Of a stretch of 64,000 nucleotides of DNA, positions 32,611 through 40,626 are shown piece by piece. Where the stretch lies: the NCBI RefSeq assembly GCF_003752025.1, contig NZ_RJKR01000013.1, positions 124,001 to 188,000 on the forward strand, given 5' to 3'. A model generated the notes under the pieces. That model was not told the DNA's origin and ran no database searches. It worked only from the letters and a program-made list of their open reading frames with translations. The first letter of the stretch is position 1. Every line of letters starts with the position of its first letter. The translations under genes were made by a program, and so were the position numbers. The DNA is from Curtobacterium sp. PhB115. GTDB taxonomy: Bacteria; Actinomycetota; Actinomycetes; Actinomycetales; Microbacteriaceae.

Positions 32611-33750
32611 ATGGAAACCCAGTCCGGTGCACGCACTCCGCTCGTCGACCCGTTCGGCGCAGCGCTCGAGGAGTGGCTCCGCGACGCCCCGGCGACGCGC
32701 ACGCCGTACGAGTCGGACCTCGTGGTCCCGCCCGTCACCGGCCCCGTGCAGCGCCCCGGCGCCACGACGGACGCCACTGCCGACGACACGACGACCACCG
32801 TCGCGCCCGTCACCACCGACCTGACGACCACCGATCTCACGACGACGGACGACGAGCCCGCTCCCGCAGTGGCAGCCGCGCCGGCAGCGCTGCCCGAGCC
32901 GGCAGCCCCCGCGTTCCGCCGCGACCGTGCCCGCCACGCAGCCGTCTGTGCCCCGTCGTTCCCGGAGCCCCCGGAGCGCCTGGCCCTCCGCGTCGAGGAC
33001 CTCGCCATCGAGCTCTCGGCGTCGACGGGCCGCAGCACCATCGACCGCATCGTCCGGCTCGAGGACGAGGTCCGCCTCCGTGACGAGGACCTCGCGCGCC
33101 TCGCCGCGTGGGAGGCCACCGTCGCCGGCGCCGACGACCCCGAGGTCGTCGCCGCCCGCGCCTTCGCCCGCACCGTGTTCGCCGACCTGCTCGCCGACGC
33201 CGCTGCCGAGGCCGACCGCCGCGACCGCGTGTCGTCCCGCCGTGACGCCTACCTGCGCGCAGCGACCGCGCCGATCGCGACCGTCGCCGCAGCACGCACA
33301 GCAGCGCCCGCAGCACCCGCCGCCGCGCGCACAGCAGCACCCGCCGCATCCGGACCCGCCGCCACCGTCGTCGTGACCCCGGCCGAGGCCGTGGCGCTGG
33401 TCGTCCCGGAACGTGACGAACCCGTGCGACCGGTGCTGGGCCTCCCAGCCGTGTCCCCGGTGTCCGCGAACACGCGACCGACCCCGCTCATCCAGCCCGC
33501 CACCGGGCCCACGGTCATCGACCGTGCCGCGTTCGCCGCCGCGCTCACCGCGCACCAGGGCACGACCGCGAGCACCCCCGTGGTCCTGCCGGAGCAGGTG
33601 TCCCTGCCGGTCGCCGAGACGACCGTCGTCGACGCGCCGGCCGCACCGCAGACGCACGCACACGCACACGCGCACCTCGCCGAGCCGGCTGCGCCCGGCT
33701 GGTGGTCGCGTCTCGTCGCCGGCCTGCTGCGTGCGCTCGGTCGCCGCTGA
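32611..33750 (+). CDS. Hypothetical low-complexity protein
   Basis: I do not recognise the family. The 379-residue product has a disordered Thr/Ala/Pro-rich N-terminus (30-110), a charged helical middle (about 125-215, LRVEDLAIELSASTGRSTIDR) and a Pro/Ala-rich region with a HAHAHAH run. The C-terminal 15 residues are hydrophobic/basic (WWSRLVAGLLRALGRR), perhaps a membrane contact. GATATTTAT just upstream is an AT-rich promoter-like spot. Confidence 0.6.
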   Translation: METQSGARTPLVDPFGAALEEWLRDAPATRTPYESDLVVPPVTGPVQRPGATTDATADDTTTTVAPVTTDLTTTDLTTTDDEPAPAVAAAPAALPEPAAPAFRRDRARHAAVCAPSFPEPPERLALRVEDLAIELSASTGRSTIDRIVRLEDEVRLRDEDLARLAAWEATVAGADDPEVVAARAFARTVFADLLADAAAEADRRDRVSSRRDAYLRAATAPIATVAAARTAAPAAPAAARTAAPAASGPAATVVVTPAEAVALVVPERDEPVRPVLGLPAVSPVSANTRPTPLIQPATGPTVIDRAAFAAALTAHQGTTASTPVVLPEQVSLPVAETTVVDAPAAPQTHAHAHAHLAEPAAPGWWSRLVAGLLRALGRR

Positions 33751-33824
33751 CCGCCTGGAGGCCCGGATCACCACCCACGGACCGGCTGCCCGTTCCGGGG
33801 CGGTCGCCTCGGTAGACTGACGGG

Positions 33825-34670
33825 ATGCCGACGCTCCGCGAACTCCAGGCCGTGATCGAAGACCTGTGGCCCGCCGCCGGTGCCGAGTCGTGGGACTCCG
33901 TCGGGCTGGTCTCCGGGGACCCCGACGCGGTCGTGGAACACGTGCACCTGGCCGTCGACGCCGTGCCGGACACGGCCCGCGAAGCCGTCGAGGCCGGGGC
34001 CGACCTGCTCCTGACGCACCACCCGCTGTTGCTCCGGGGCGTCACGACGATCGCCGAGTCCACCTACAAGGGCAGCGTGCTCGCGACCCTGGTCCGCGGT
34101 GGCTGCGCGCTCGTCGCCGCGCACACCAACGCCGACGTCGTGACGACCGGCACCTCGGCCGTGCTCGCCGACCGCATCGGCCTGACCGAGCAGCGCCCCC
34201 TCGACCCCGGAGCCGACCCCGCGACGGGCATCGGCCGCGTCGGGGTGCTCGCCGAGCGCACGACACTCGGTGCACTCGCGCGGAAGCTCGTCGACCTGCT
34301 GCCGCCGACGGCCACCGGGGTCCGGGTCTCCGGCGACTTCGACCAGCCCGTCCGCACCGTGGCGCTCTGCGCGGGAGCGGGTGACTCGCTCCTCGGGCAC
34401 CCCGCCGTGCTCGCCGCCGACGTCTACGTCACGAGCGACCTGCGCCACCACCCGGCGTCCGAGTTCCGCGAACAGGCGCTGCTCGGCGGTGGCCCCGCCC
34501 TCATCGACACCTCGCACTGGGCCACCGAGTGGCTCTGGCTCGACGTCGCCGCCGCGCAACTGCGTCAGGCTGCCGGTGTCACCGTCACCGTCAGCGATCT
34601 CCGCACCGACCCGTGGGACTTCGCCGTCCTGCCGGCCGCCGAACCCACCACCCCCACTGAAGGAGTCTGA
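33825..34670 (+). CDS. Nif3-like dinuclear metal protein
   Basis: A 281-residue Nif3/YbgI/DUF34 protein. Metal-site motifs: LLLTHHPLLL, VAAHTNADVV, and DTSHWATEW near the C-terminus. Homologues form hexameric rings and have been linked to GTP cyclohydrolase-like or general metal-handling roles. It precedes the coiled-coil gene by 2 bp, a common pairing in actinobacteria. Confidence 0.92.
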   Translation: MPTLRELQAVIEDLWPAAGAESWDSVGLVSGDPDAVVEHVHLAVDAVPDTAREAVEAGADLLLTHHPLLLRGVTTIAESTYKGSVLATLVRGGCALVAAHTNADVVTTGTSAVLADRIGLTEQRPLDPGADPATGIGRVGVLAERTTLGALARKLVDLLPPTATGVRVSGDFDQPVRTVALCAGAGDSLLGHPAVLAADVYVTSDLRHHPASEFREQALLGGGPALIDTSHWATEWLWLDVAAAQLRQAAGVTVTVSDLRTDPWDFAVLPAAEPTTPTEGV

Positions 34671-34672
34671 CC

Positions 34673-35407
34673 ATGAAGGCAGCACCCGAAGACCAGGTCA
34701 TCCTCCTCGACGTCCAGCGTCTCGACAACGACGTCACCCGGATCGCGCACCGCATCACGTCGCTGCAGAAGGGTGACCAGCTGACCGAGCTCGGCACGAA
34801 GGCCGCAGCGCTCCGCAGCGAACTCGTCGCCGCGACGGGGCTCGTCGAGGACGCCGAGCGCGAGCTCGCCCGCCTCGAGTCCGACACCGCGACCGCCCAC
34901 GCGCGGGTCGAGCGCGACACCACGATGCTCCAGCACGTCTCGAACTCGAAGGACGCCGCCGGGCTGCAGAGCGAGCTCGACTCGCTCCAGCGTCGCATCG
35001 GGGGACTCGAGACCGCCGAGCTCGAGATCATGGAGAACCTGGACGGGCTCCGCGCCCGGGTCGGCGACATCGAGGCGCAGCTCGCCGACGTCGAGGCCTC
35101 CCGCTCCCGCCTGGTCGCCGACCGTGACGCCGAGATCGCCCGTCTGTCGTCCGACCGAGCATCCGCCGAGCAGGCCCGTGCCGACGTCGCCGCGAAGGTG
35201 CCGGCCGAGCTGCTCGCGCTGTACGACCGGCAGCGCGCCCGGTACGGCTTCGGTGCGTCGCTGCTGCAGGGCGGGGTGTCGACGGCGTCGGGCGTGGCGC
35301 TGAACAACTCCGACCTGCAGGACGTGCGTCGCGCGGCGCCTGACGACGTCGTGCTCTGCCCGGACAGCGACGCGATCCTGGTGCGGACGGCCGAGTCGGG
35401 GCTGTAG
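34673..35407 (+). CDS. CT398-like coiled-coil protein with degenerate zinc ribbon
   Basis: A 244-residue protein of the family usually called C4-type zinc-ribbon (CT398/DUF164) proteins. Residues 15-185 are a long antiparallel coiled coil. The C-terminus usually has two CxxC pairs; here it reads GGVSTASGVALN and VVLCPDSDAILV, so three of four cysteines are gone. Zinc binding is therefore unlikely. It follows Nif3 by 2 bp. Confidence 0.85.
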   Translation: MKAAPEDQVILLDVQRLDNDVTRIAHRITSLQKGDQLTELGTKAAALRSELVAATGLVEDAERELARLESDTATAHARVERDTTMLQHVSNSKDAAGLQSELDSLQRRIGGLETAELEIMENLDGLRARVGDIEAQLADVEASRSRLVADRDAEIARLSSDRASAEQARADVAAKVPAELLALYDRQRARYGFGASLLQGGVSTASGVALNNSDLQDVRRAAPDDVVLCPDSDAILVRTAESGL

Positions 35408-35426
35408 GCGCTCGCGCGCTGTCGAC

Positions 35427-35459
35427 GGAGGCGCGGTGCCGGGCTGGCACCGCGCCTCC
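35427..35459. terminator. Terminator hairpin after Nif3/CT398 operon
   Basis: A 14-bp stem (GGAGGCGCGGTGCC and its complement) with a five-base loop, 20 bp after the stop. It shares its core with the ppc terminator. Confidence 0.75.
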
Positions 35460-35498
35460 TGTCCGTCGTGGGCTGGTCGCAACGCGTCGGGTGCGTCG

Positions 35499-35561
35499 CG
35501 CCGAGTGGTCACGAACTGTCGGCTGCGGCCGTGCCGGCCGACAGTTGGTGACCACTCGGCG
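35499..35561. repeat. Long palindrome, also found partly near 28600
   Basis: Arms CGCCGAGTGGTCAC and AACTGTCGGC pair with GCCGACAGTT and GTGACCACTCGGCG. The right arm and the following TGAGCGGGGAGTCGTGACCG recur at 28604-28640 with the same 4-bp spacing, so it belongs to a dispersed intergenic repeat family. Confidence 0.65.
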
Positions 35562-35659
35562 AAGCTGAGCGGGGAGTCGTGACCGCGCGCCGACCGGGCG
35601 CGCCGACCGGGCGCGCCGCCCGGGCGCGCCGACCGCGCGGGACAACGCGGCGCGGAGAA

Positions 35660-36032
35660 GGGGCGAATGGGCCGGCCGTACGCCGGGTTCTGTCCCACCG
35701 CTTGCGCGGCGGTGACGGCCATCTCTCTCGGACCGACGTTGCCGTCGGCCTCCAGCGGTCTACCCGAGGACTCGGCGAGCAGCCTCAGCGTCCTCTGTCT
35801 GACCTTGCTCCGGGCGAGGTTTACCGAGCGGATCCGGTCACCCGGACCCCTGGTGGTCTCTTACACCACCGTTTCACCCTTACCGACGTCGCCGCCGGCG
35901 GTCTGTTCTCTGTGGCACTGTCTCGCGGATTGCTCCGGGTGGGTGTTACCCACCGCCCTGCTCTGTGGAGCCCGGACGTTCCTCGGCACTCCCGGGGGAG
36001 TGACGCGACCGTCTCACCGACCCATTCGCTCC
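35660..36032 (-). ncRNA. rnpB: RNase P RNA (class A)
   Basis: Read on the minus strand, the 5' end (CGAATGGGTCGGTGAGACGG) pairs with the 3' end (CGGCCGGCCCATTCG) to form P1. The conserved core reads GAGGAACGTCCGGGCTCC near the start, with GGTAAACCTC and AGACAGAACCCGGCGTAC later. It is the catalytic RNA that trims tRNA 5' ends. Ends are accurate to a few bases. It starts 15 bp after the ppgK stop. Confidence 0.95.
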
Positions 36033-36047
36033 GGTCAGTTTAGTCGA

Positions 36048-36803
36048 CTATTCCGTCCGCGACCGCGCGGCGAGGGTCGCGGCACCGATGATGCCGGCGT
36101 TGTTGCGGAGGGTCGCGGGGATGATCTCCGCCTGCAGGTCGAGCAGGGGCAGGAACTCCTCGTACTGCTTCGACACGCCACCGCCGACGACGAAGAGCTC
36201 GGGGGAGAGCAACGCCTCGAGGGTCGAGTAGTACGTCTGCAGCCGCTTCGCCCAGTGCTTCCACGACAGGTCGTCACGCTCCTTGGCGGCGAACGAGGCC
36301 CGCGACTCGGCGTCGTGCCCGTCGATCTCCAGGTGCCCGAGCTCGGAGTTGACGATGAGCACGCCGTCGTTGATGAGCGCGCTGCCGATCCCGGTGCCGA
36401 GCGTCGTCACGATGACGAGGCCGTCCTTGCCCTTCGCCGCCCCGAACTGCTGCTCGGCGAACCCGGCGGCGTCGGCGTCGTTGACGAAGTGGATGGAGCG
36501 GCCGAGCTCCTTCTCGAACAGCGCCTCGGCCTCGAAGCCGATCCACTTCTTCGACACGTTCGCGGCGGACATCGTCTTGCCGTCCCGCACGATCGCCGGG
36601 AAGCACACGCCGACGGGGACGTCGTCGGCCGGCGCGAGCTCGGCGACGATCTCCTTGGCGACGGCGGTGATGTCGTGGGGCTTCCCGCCTTCCGGGGTGG
36701 CCTTCTTGATCCGGTCGGTGGTGAGTTCACCGGTCGCGACGTCGACGATCGCGCCCTTGATGCCCGTACCGCCGATGTCGACGCCGACTGCGAGGGAGGT
36801 CAT
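36048..36803 (-). CDS. ppgK: Polyphosphate glucokinase
   Basis: A 251-residue ROK-family kinase. The phosphate motif is GVDIGGTGIKGAIVD; catalytic Asp is in FVNDADAAGF; LGTGIGSALI and ELGHLEIDGHDAE follow. PpgK phosphorylates glucose with polyphosphate or ATP. Length is normal. It is followed directly by rnpB, in the same direction. Confidence 0.93.
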   Translation of the reverse strand: MTSLAVGVDIGGTGIKGAIVDVATGELTTDRIKKATPEGGKPHDITAVAKEIVAELAPADDVPVGVCFPAIVRDGKTMSAANVSKKWIGFEAEALFEKELGRSIHFVNDADAAGFAEQQFGAAKGKDGLVIVTTLGTGIGSALINDGVLIVNSELGHLEIDGHDAESRASFAAKERDDLSWKHWAKRLQTYYSTLEALLSPELFVVGGGVSKQYEEFLPLLDLQAEIIPATLRNNAGIIGAATLAARSRTE

Positions 36804-36838
36804 GAGTGTGCCTTTCGGGGAACGGGTCAGGAGACGGG

Positions 36839-37702
36839 TCAGGAGACGGTGAGGAGCTCGGCGCCACGCTCGGTGACGACGAGGGTGTGCTCGAACTGGG
36901 CGGTCCAGGTCTTGTCGCGCGTCGAGACCGTCCAGTCGTCTGACCAGATGTCGGCCTCGATGCCGCCGAGGGTGAGCATGGGCTCGATGGTGAACACCAT
37001 GCCCTCCTCGATGACGGTGTCGTACTGCGGCGCGTCGTAGTGGGGGATGATCAGGCCGGAGTGGAACGCCCGACCGACGCCGTGTCCGGTGTAGTCGCGG
37101 ACGACGCCGTAGCCGAAGCGCTTGGCGTAGGCCTCGATCGCGCGGCCGATGACGTTCACCTGGCGGCCGGGGGCGACGGCGCGGATGCCGCGGCGCAGCG
37201 CTTCCTCGGTGCGGGACACCAGGTCCTCGACCTCGGGAGCCCCCTGGCCGACGATGAAGGTGCGGTTCGTGTCGCCGTGCATCCCGTCCTTGTAGGCGGT
37301 GATGTCGATGTTGACGAGGTCGCCCTCCTGCAGGACGGTGTCGTCGGGGATCCCGTGGCAGATGACCTCGTTCAGGCTGGAGCAGAGCGACTTCGGGTAG
37401 CCGCGGTAGCCGAGCGTCGACGGGTACGCACCGTGCGCGACGACGAACTCGTGTCCGATCCGGTCGAGCTCGTCCGTGGTCACGCCCGGGCGGATCGCTG
37501 CCCCGACGGCGTCGATGGCCTGCGAGGCGATGCGTCCGGCGGTCCGGATCCGCTCGACTTCGTCCGGCGTGTAGGTGTCACCGAGGCCGTGCTCGTGGGG
37601 CTCGACCTTCCCGACGTACTCCGGGCGCTCGATGTCCTCCGGGACGGGCCGCTGCGGTGAGATCCGGCCGGCGGTCAGGTGTCCGTGTTCGTCCCGGGGC
37701 AT
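36839..37702 (-). CDS. map: Methionine aminopeptidase, type I
   Basis: A 287-residue enzyme. Metal ligands are visible in VNIDITAYKDGMHGDTNRTF (two Asp), GHGVGRAFH (His), VFTIEPML (Glu) and QFEHTLVV (Glu). The 35-residue N-terminal extension matches the longer actinobacterial type Ic enzymes, which have a PxxP linker. The ATG is used rather than a GTG three codons upstream. Confidence 0.95.
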   Translation of the reverse strand: MPRDEHGHLTAGRISPQRPVPEDIERPEYVGKVEPHEHGLGDTYTPDEVERIRTAGRIASQAIDAVGAAIRPGVTTDELDRIGHEFVVAHGAYPSTLGYRGYPKSLCSSLNEVICHGIPDDTVLQEGDLVNIDITAYKDGMHGDTNRTFIVGQGAPEVEDLVSRTEEALRRGIRAVAPGRQVNVIGRAIEAYAKRFGYGVVRDYTGHGVGRAFHSGLIIPHYDAPQYDTVIEEGMVFTIEPMLTLGGIEADIWSDDWTVSTRDKTWTAQFEHTLVVTERGAELLTVS

Positions 37703-37743
37703 GTCCACCACTCTAGCCGCGACACACGGGTACGTTGAGCGGC

Positions 37744-37923
37744 ATGAGTGACGAGCGCATCGAGTCCCAGTGGTGGTTCAACGACAAGACCGGCCAGGTC
37801 GAGCAGGGGCCGCAGTCCCAGCAGCGTGACCGCATCGGCCCGTTCGAGACCCGCGAGGAAGCGCAGCACGCGCTCGACCGCATCGCGGCGAACAACGAGA
37901 AGTGGGACGCCGAGTCCGACTGA
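37744..37923 (+). CDS. Small SPOR-like protein
   Basis: A 59-residue protein, MSDERIESQWWFNDKTGQVE onward. The pattern of conserved W, F and the RIGPFETREEAQHALDRI segment resembles short SPOR-like proteins found beside map in actinobacteria. It is divergent from map. Function unknown; perhaps peptidoglycan or nucleic acid binding. Confidence 0.7.
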   Translation: MSDERIESQWWFNDKTGQVEQGPQSQQRDRIGPFETREEAQHALDRIAANNEKWDAESD

Positions 37924-37929
37924 CGAGAC

Positions 37930-38029
37930 GACGCCGACGACGACGACGACGACGACGCCGACGCCGACGCCGACGTAGCGCACAACTCGGGCAGCGGCCG
38001 CGTCAACGGTCAACGGTCAACGGTCAACG
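37930..38029. repeat. GAC/GCC microsatellite and GTCAACG heptamer repeat
   Basis: A trinucleotide run (GAC, then GCCGAC) spans about 37930-37976. A heptamer, GTCAACG, repeats four times at 38002-38029 and runs into the last codons of the acyltransferase gene. Confidence 0.7.
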
Positions 38030-39097
38030 GTCGGCGGTCAGTGGCCGCTGGGCTGTGGTCGTGACGGTGGTCCGGCCGGAGCGGGGGCGATCGAACAGCC
38101 AGCCGAGTCGGGTCAGCGGGGCGACCCGGGCCAGGACGACGGGCCCGGCGACCCCGACCACCGATGCGACCACCAGGACGATGCCGGGCGGCACGTCGAT
38201 CACCTGCAGCACGATCCGGGCACCGGCCGCGAACACGATGTGCGCGAGGAACACCGGCAGTGTCAGCCTCCCGATGCGTTCGAGCGACGCGCCGAGCACC
38301 GGAAGCGAAGCCACCAGGACCGCGATGCCGATCGTCACGACGATCCCGCAGAGCACCGCGGCCATCCCTGCGGTGCGCCCCAGCAGGTCGAGCGTCGACG
38401 GGTCGAGTGGACCGCGCGCACCGCTGGACCACGCGGAGGCGAACAGGCCGCCGGCGGCGAACGTGACGGCGACCCACCACGCCGGGTGCCCGTGGGCCGC
38501 GGTCGACATGCGCGGGAGTCCGACGGCCGCGCCGAGTGCGACGAAGACCACGAGCCCGAGCGAATCGATGCCGACGATGGGTGGTCGCCACCCCCACGCG
38601 GCGAGGGAGATCGCCGTGGCGACGCCGAGGCCAGCGAGCTTCGCGACGCCCTGCCGACGTCCGAGGAGCAGGACAGTGACGGCAGTCGACAGCCACAGCG
38701 CTGGCAGGAAGTAGAGCTGCGCAGCGGGCGTCCACACCATCAGGAGCGACAGGTCGACGGGCCGCGGGGTGTTCCGGATCGGGTTGGTCGCGACCTCGAC
38801 CACGGTCTGCACCGCGGTCCAGACGAGGTACAACCACCCCAGCAGGAGCGCGCGGTCAGCCAGGTAGCGCGGTCCGCCGTGGCGGGCGAGCGCTCGGGGG
38901 ATGAAGAGCCCAGCGACGAAGGCGATCGCGGGCACCCGGAAGACGTGGGTCACGTCGTAGGCGACACCGAGGGCGCCGTCACGGGGGAGCGCTCCTGAGT
39001 CGAAGAGCCCCATCGCGACGTGCCCGATGACGACGCACACCACGGACAGGCCGCGGGCGATGTCGATCGCGGCGACTCGGGACGATTGATTCGGCAT
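38024..39097 (-). CDS. Acyltransferase-3 family membrane protein
   Basis: A 357-residue protein with about 10 membrane segments. It opens RVAAIDIARGLSVVCVVIGHV, the typical start of the acyltransferase-3/OafB family with its conserved His. Such proteins acetylate sugars of cell-surface polymers. The last residues come from a heptamer repeat. Upstream is an unusually AT-rich stretch (CACAATATTACAC) that likely holds the promoter. Confidence 0.85.
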   Translation of the reverse strand: MPNQSSRVAAIDIARGLSVVCVVIGHVAMGLFDSGALPRDGALGVAYDVTHVFRVPAIAFVAGLFIPRALARHGGPRYLADRALLLGWLYLVWTAVQTVVEVATNPIRNTPRPVDLSLLMVWTPAAQLYFLPALWLSTAVTVLLLGRRQGVAKLAGLGVATAISLAAWGWRPPIVGIDSLGLVVFVALGAAVGLPRMSTAAHGHPAWWVAVTFAAGGLFASAWSSGARGPLDPSTLDLLGRTAGMAAVLCGIVVTIGIAVLVASLPVLGASLERIGRLTLPVFLAHIVFAAGARIVLQVIDVPPGIVLVVASVVGVAGPVVLARVAPLTRLGWLFDRPRSGRTTVTTTAQRPLTADR

Positions 39098-39253
39098 CCG
39101 TGTATTCTAATCCACAATATTACACGACGCCAGGCTTCTTCCGGCCAAGGTTCGTTCCCATCAAGGCGCGTCGCACGGCCCCGCGCACGCCGCGGGACCA
39201 CTAGCCTGGGACGAGGCCCGCCCGCGGCCACCCGATACACGGAAAGGTCGTGC

Positions 39254-40591
39254 ATGGACAAGCAGACGGACTTCGTGCTCCGCACCATCGAGGAGCGCGG
39301 CATCAAGTTCATCCGACTCTGGTTCACGGACGTCATCGGGACGCTGAAGTCGGTGGCGATCGCCCCGGCCGAGGTCGAGGGTGCATTCGCCGAGGGCATC
39401 GGGTTCGACGGCTCCGCGATCGAGGGGCTGTCCCGCTCGTACGAGGCCGACGTGCTCGCGCACCCGGACCCCTCCACGTTCCAGATCCTGCCGTGGCGCG
39501 GCGAGATCGACCCGACCGCGCGGATGTTCTGCGACATCACGACGCCGGACGGGCAGCCCGCCGTCGCCGATCCCCGCAACGTGCTGAAGCGCACGCTGGC
39601 CCGGGCGAGCGAGCGCGGGTTCACGTTCTACACGCACCCCGAGATCGAGTTCTACCTGCTGAAGAGCCGGGAGTGGAAGGACGGTGGGCCCCAGCCCGTC
39701 GACCAGGCCGGCTACTTCGACAACGTCCCCGGTGGCAGTGCCCACGACTTCCGTCGCCGTTCGGTCCGGATGCTGGAGGACCTCGGCATCTCGGTCGAGT
39801 TCAGCCACCACGAGGCGGGCCCCGGCCAGAACGAGATCGACCTCCGCTACGCCGACGCGCTGACGATGGCGGACAACATCATGACCTTCCGCACCGTCGT
39901 GAAGGAAGTGGCGATCGAGCAGGGCGTCTACGCGACGTTCATGCCGAAGCCGATCTCCGGTCAGCCGGGTTCGGGCATGCACACGCACGTCTCGCTCTTC
40001 GAGGGCGACCAGAACGCGTTCTACGAGGCCGGCGGCGAGTACCAGCTCTCGCAGACCGCCAAGCACTTCATCGCCGGTGTGCTGAAGCACGCGCCGGAGA
40101 TCACCGCGGTGACGAACCAGTTCGTCAACTCCTACAAGCGCCTCTGGGGCGGTGACGAGGCCCCGTCGTTCGTCACGTGGGGGCACAACAACCGCTCGGC
40201 GCTCGTCCGGGTCCCGCTGTACAAGCCGAACAAGGGCCAGTCGTCGCGCATCGAGTACCGCGGCATCGACTCGGCAGCGAACCCGTACCTCGCGTACTCG
40301 CTGCTCCTCGCCGCCGGCCTCAAGGGCATCGAGGAAGAGTACGAGCTCCCGGCCGAGGCCGAGCACGACGTGTGGAGCCTGACGGACTCGGAGCGCAAGG
40401 CACTCGGCTACAGCCAGCTGCCGTCGAGCCTCGACCACGCGCTGAGCCTGATGGAGAACTCGGAGCTCGTGGCCGAGACCCTCGGCGAGCACGTGTTCAA
40501 CTTCGTGCTCCTCAACAAGCGCCAGGAGTGGAAGCGGTACCGCGACCAGGTCACGCCGTTCGAGCTCGACACCAACCTCGGCGCCCTCTGA
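39254..40591 (+). CDS. glnA2: Glutamine synthetase GlnA2-type (GSI-alpha-like)
   Basis: A 445-residue GSI enzyme. Signatures: GIGFDGSAIEGL, a GS-type PxxxFYL region, and KPISGQPGSGMHTHVSLF. The position of the adenylylation Tyr reads EHDVWSLTDSE, with Trp374 in place of Tyr, so this copy cannot be adenylylated at that residue. It precedes glnE, as in Mycobacterium glnA2-glnE. GGAAAGG lies upstream of the ATG. Confidence 0.93.
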   Translation: MDKQTDFVLRTIEERGIKFIRLWFTDVIGTLKSVAIAPAEVEGAFAEGIGFDGSAIEGLSRSYEADVLAHPDPSTFQILPWRGEIDPTARMFCDITTPDGQPAVADPRNVLKRTLARASERGFTFYTHPEIEFYLLKSREWKDGGPQPVDQAGYFDNVPGGSAHDFRRRSVRMLEDLGISVEFSHHEAGPGQNEIDLRYADALTMADNIMTFRTVVKEVAIEQGVYATFMPKPISGQPGSGMHTHVSLFEGDQNAFYEAGGEYQLSQTAKHFIAGVLKHAPEITAVTNQFVNSYKRLWGGDEAPSFVTWGHNNRSALVRVPLYKPNKGQSSRIEYRGIDSAANPYLAYSLLLAAGLKGIEEEYELPAEAEHDVWSLTDSERKALGYSQLPSSLDHALSLMENSELVAETLGEHVFNFVLLNKRQEWKRYRDQVTPFELDTNLGAL

Positions 40592-40626
40592 ACGCGGCAG
40601 CCTGACCCCTCGGGAGCACGCACCAC

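Noticed and set aside
35591..35640. GGGCGCGCCGACC repeats as a regulatory array
   Set aside because: Short, simple GC-rich repeat just past the rnpB 3' end with no sign of function.
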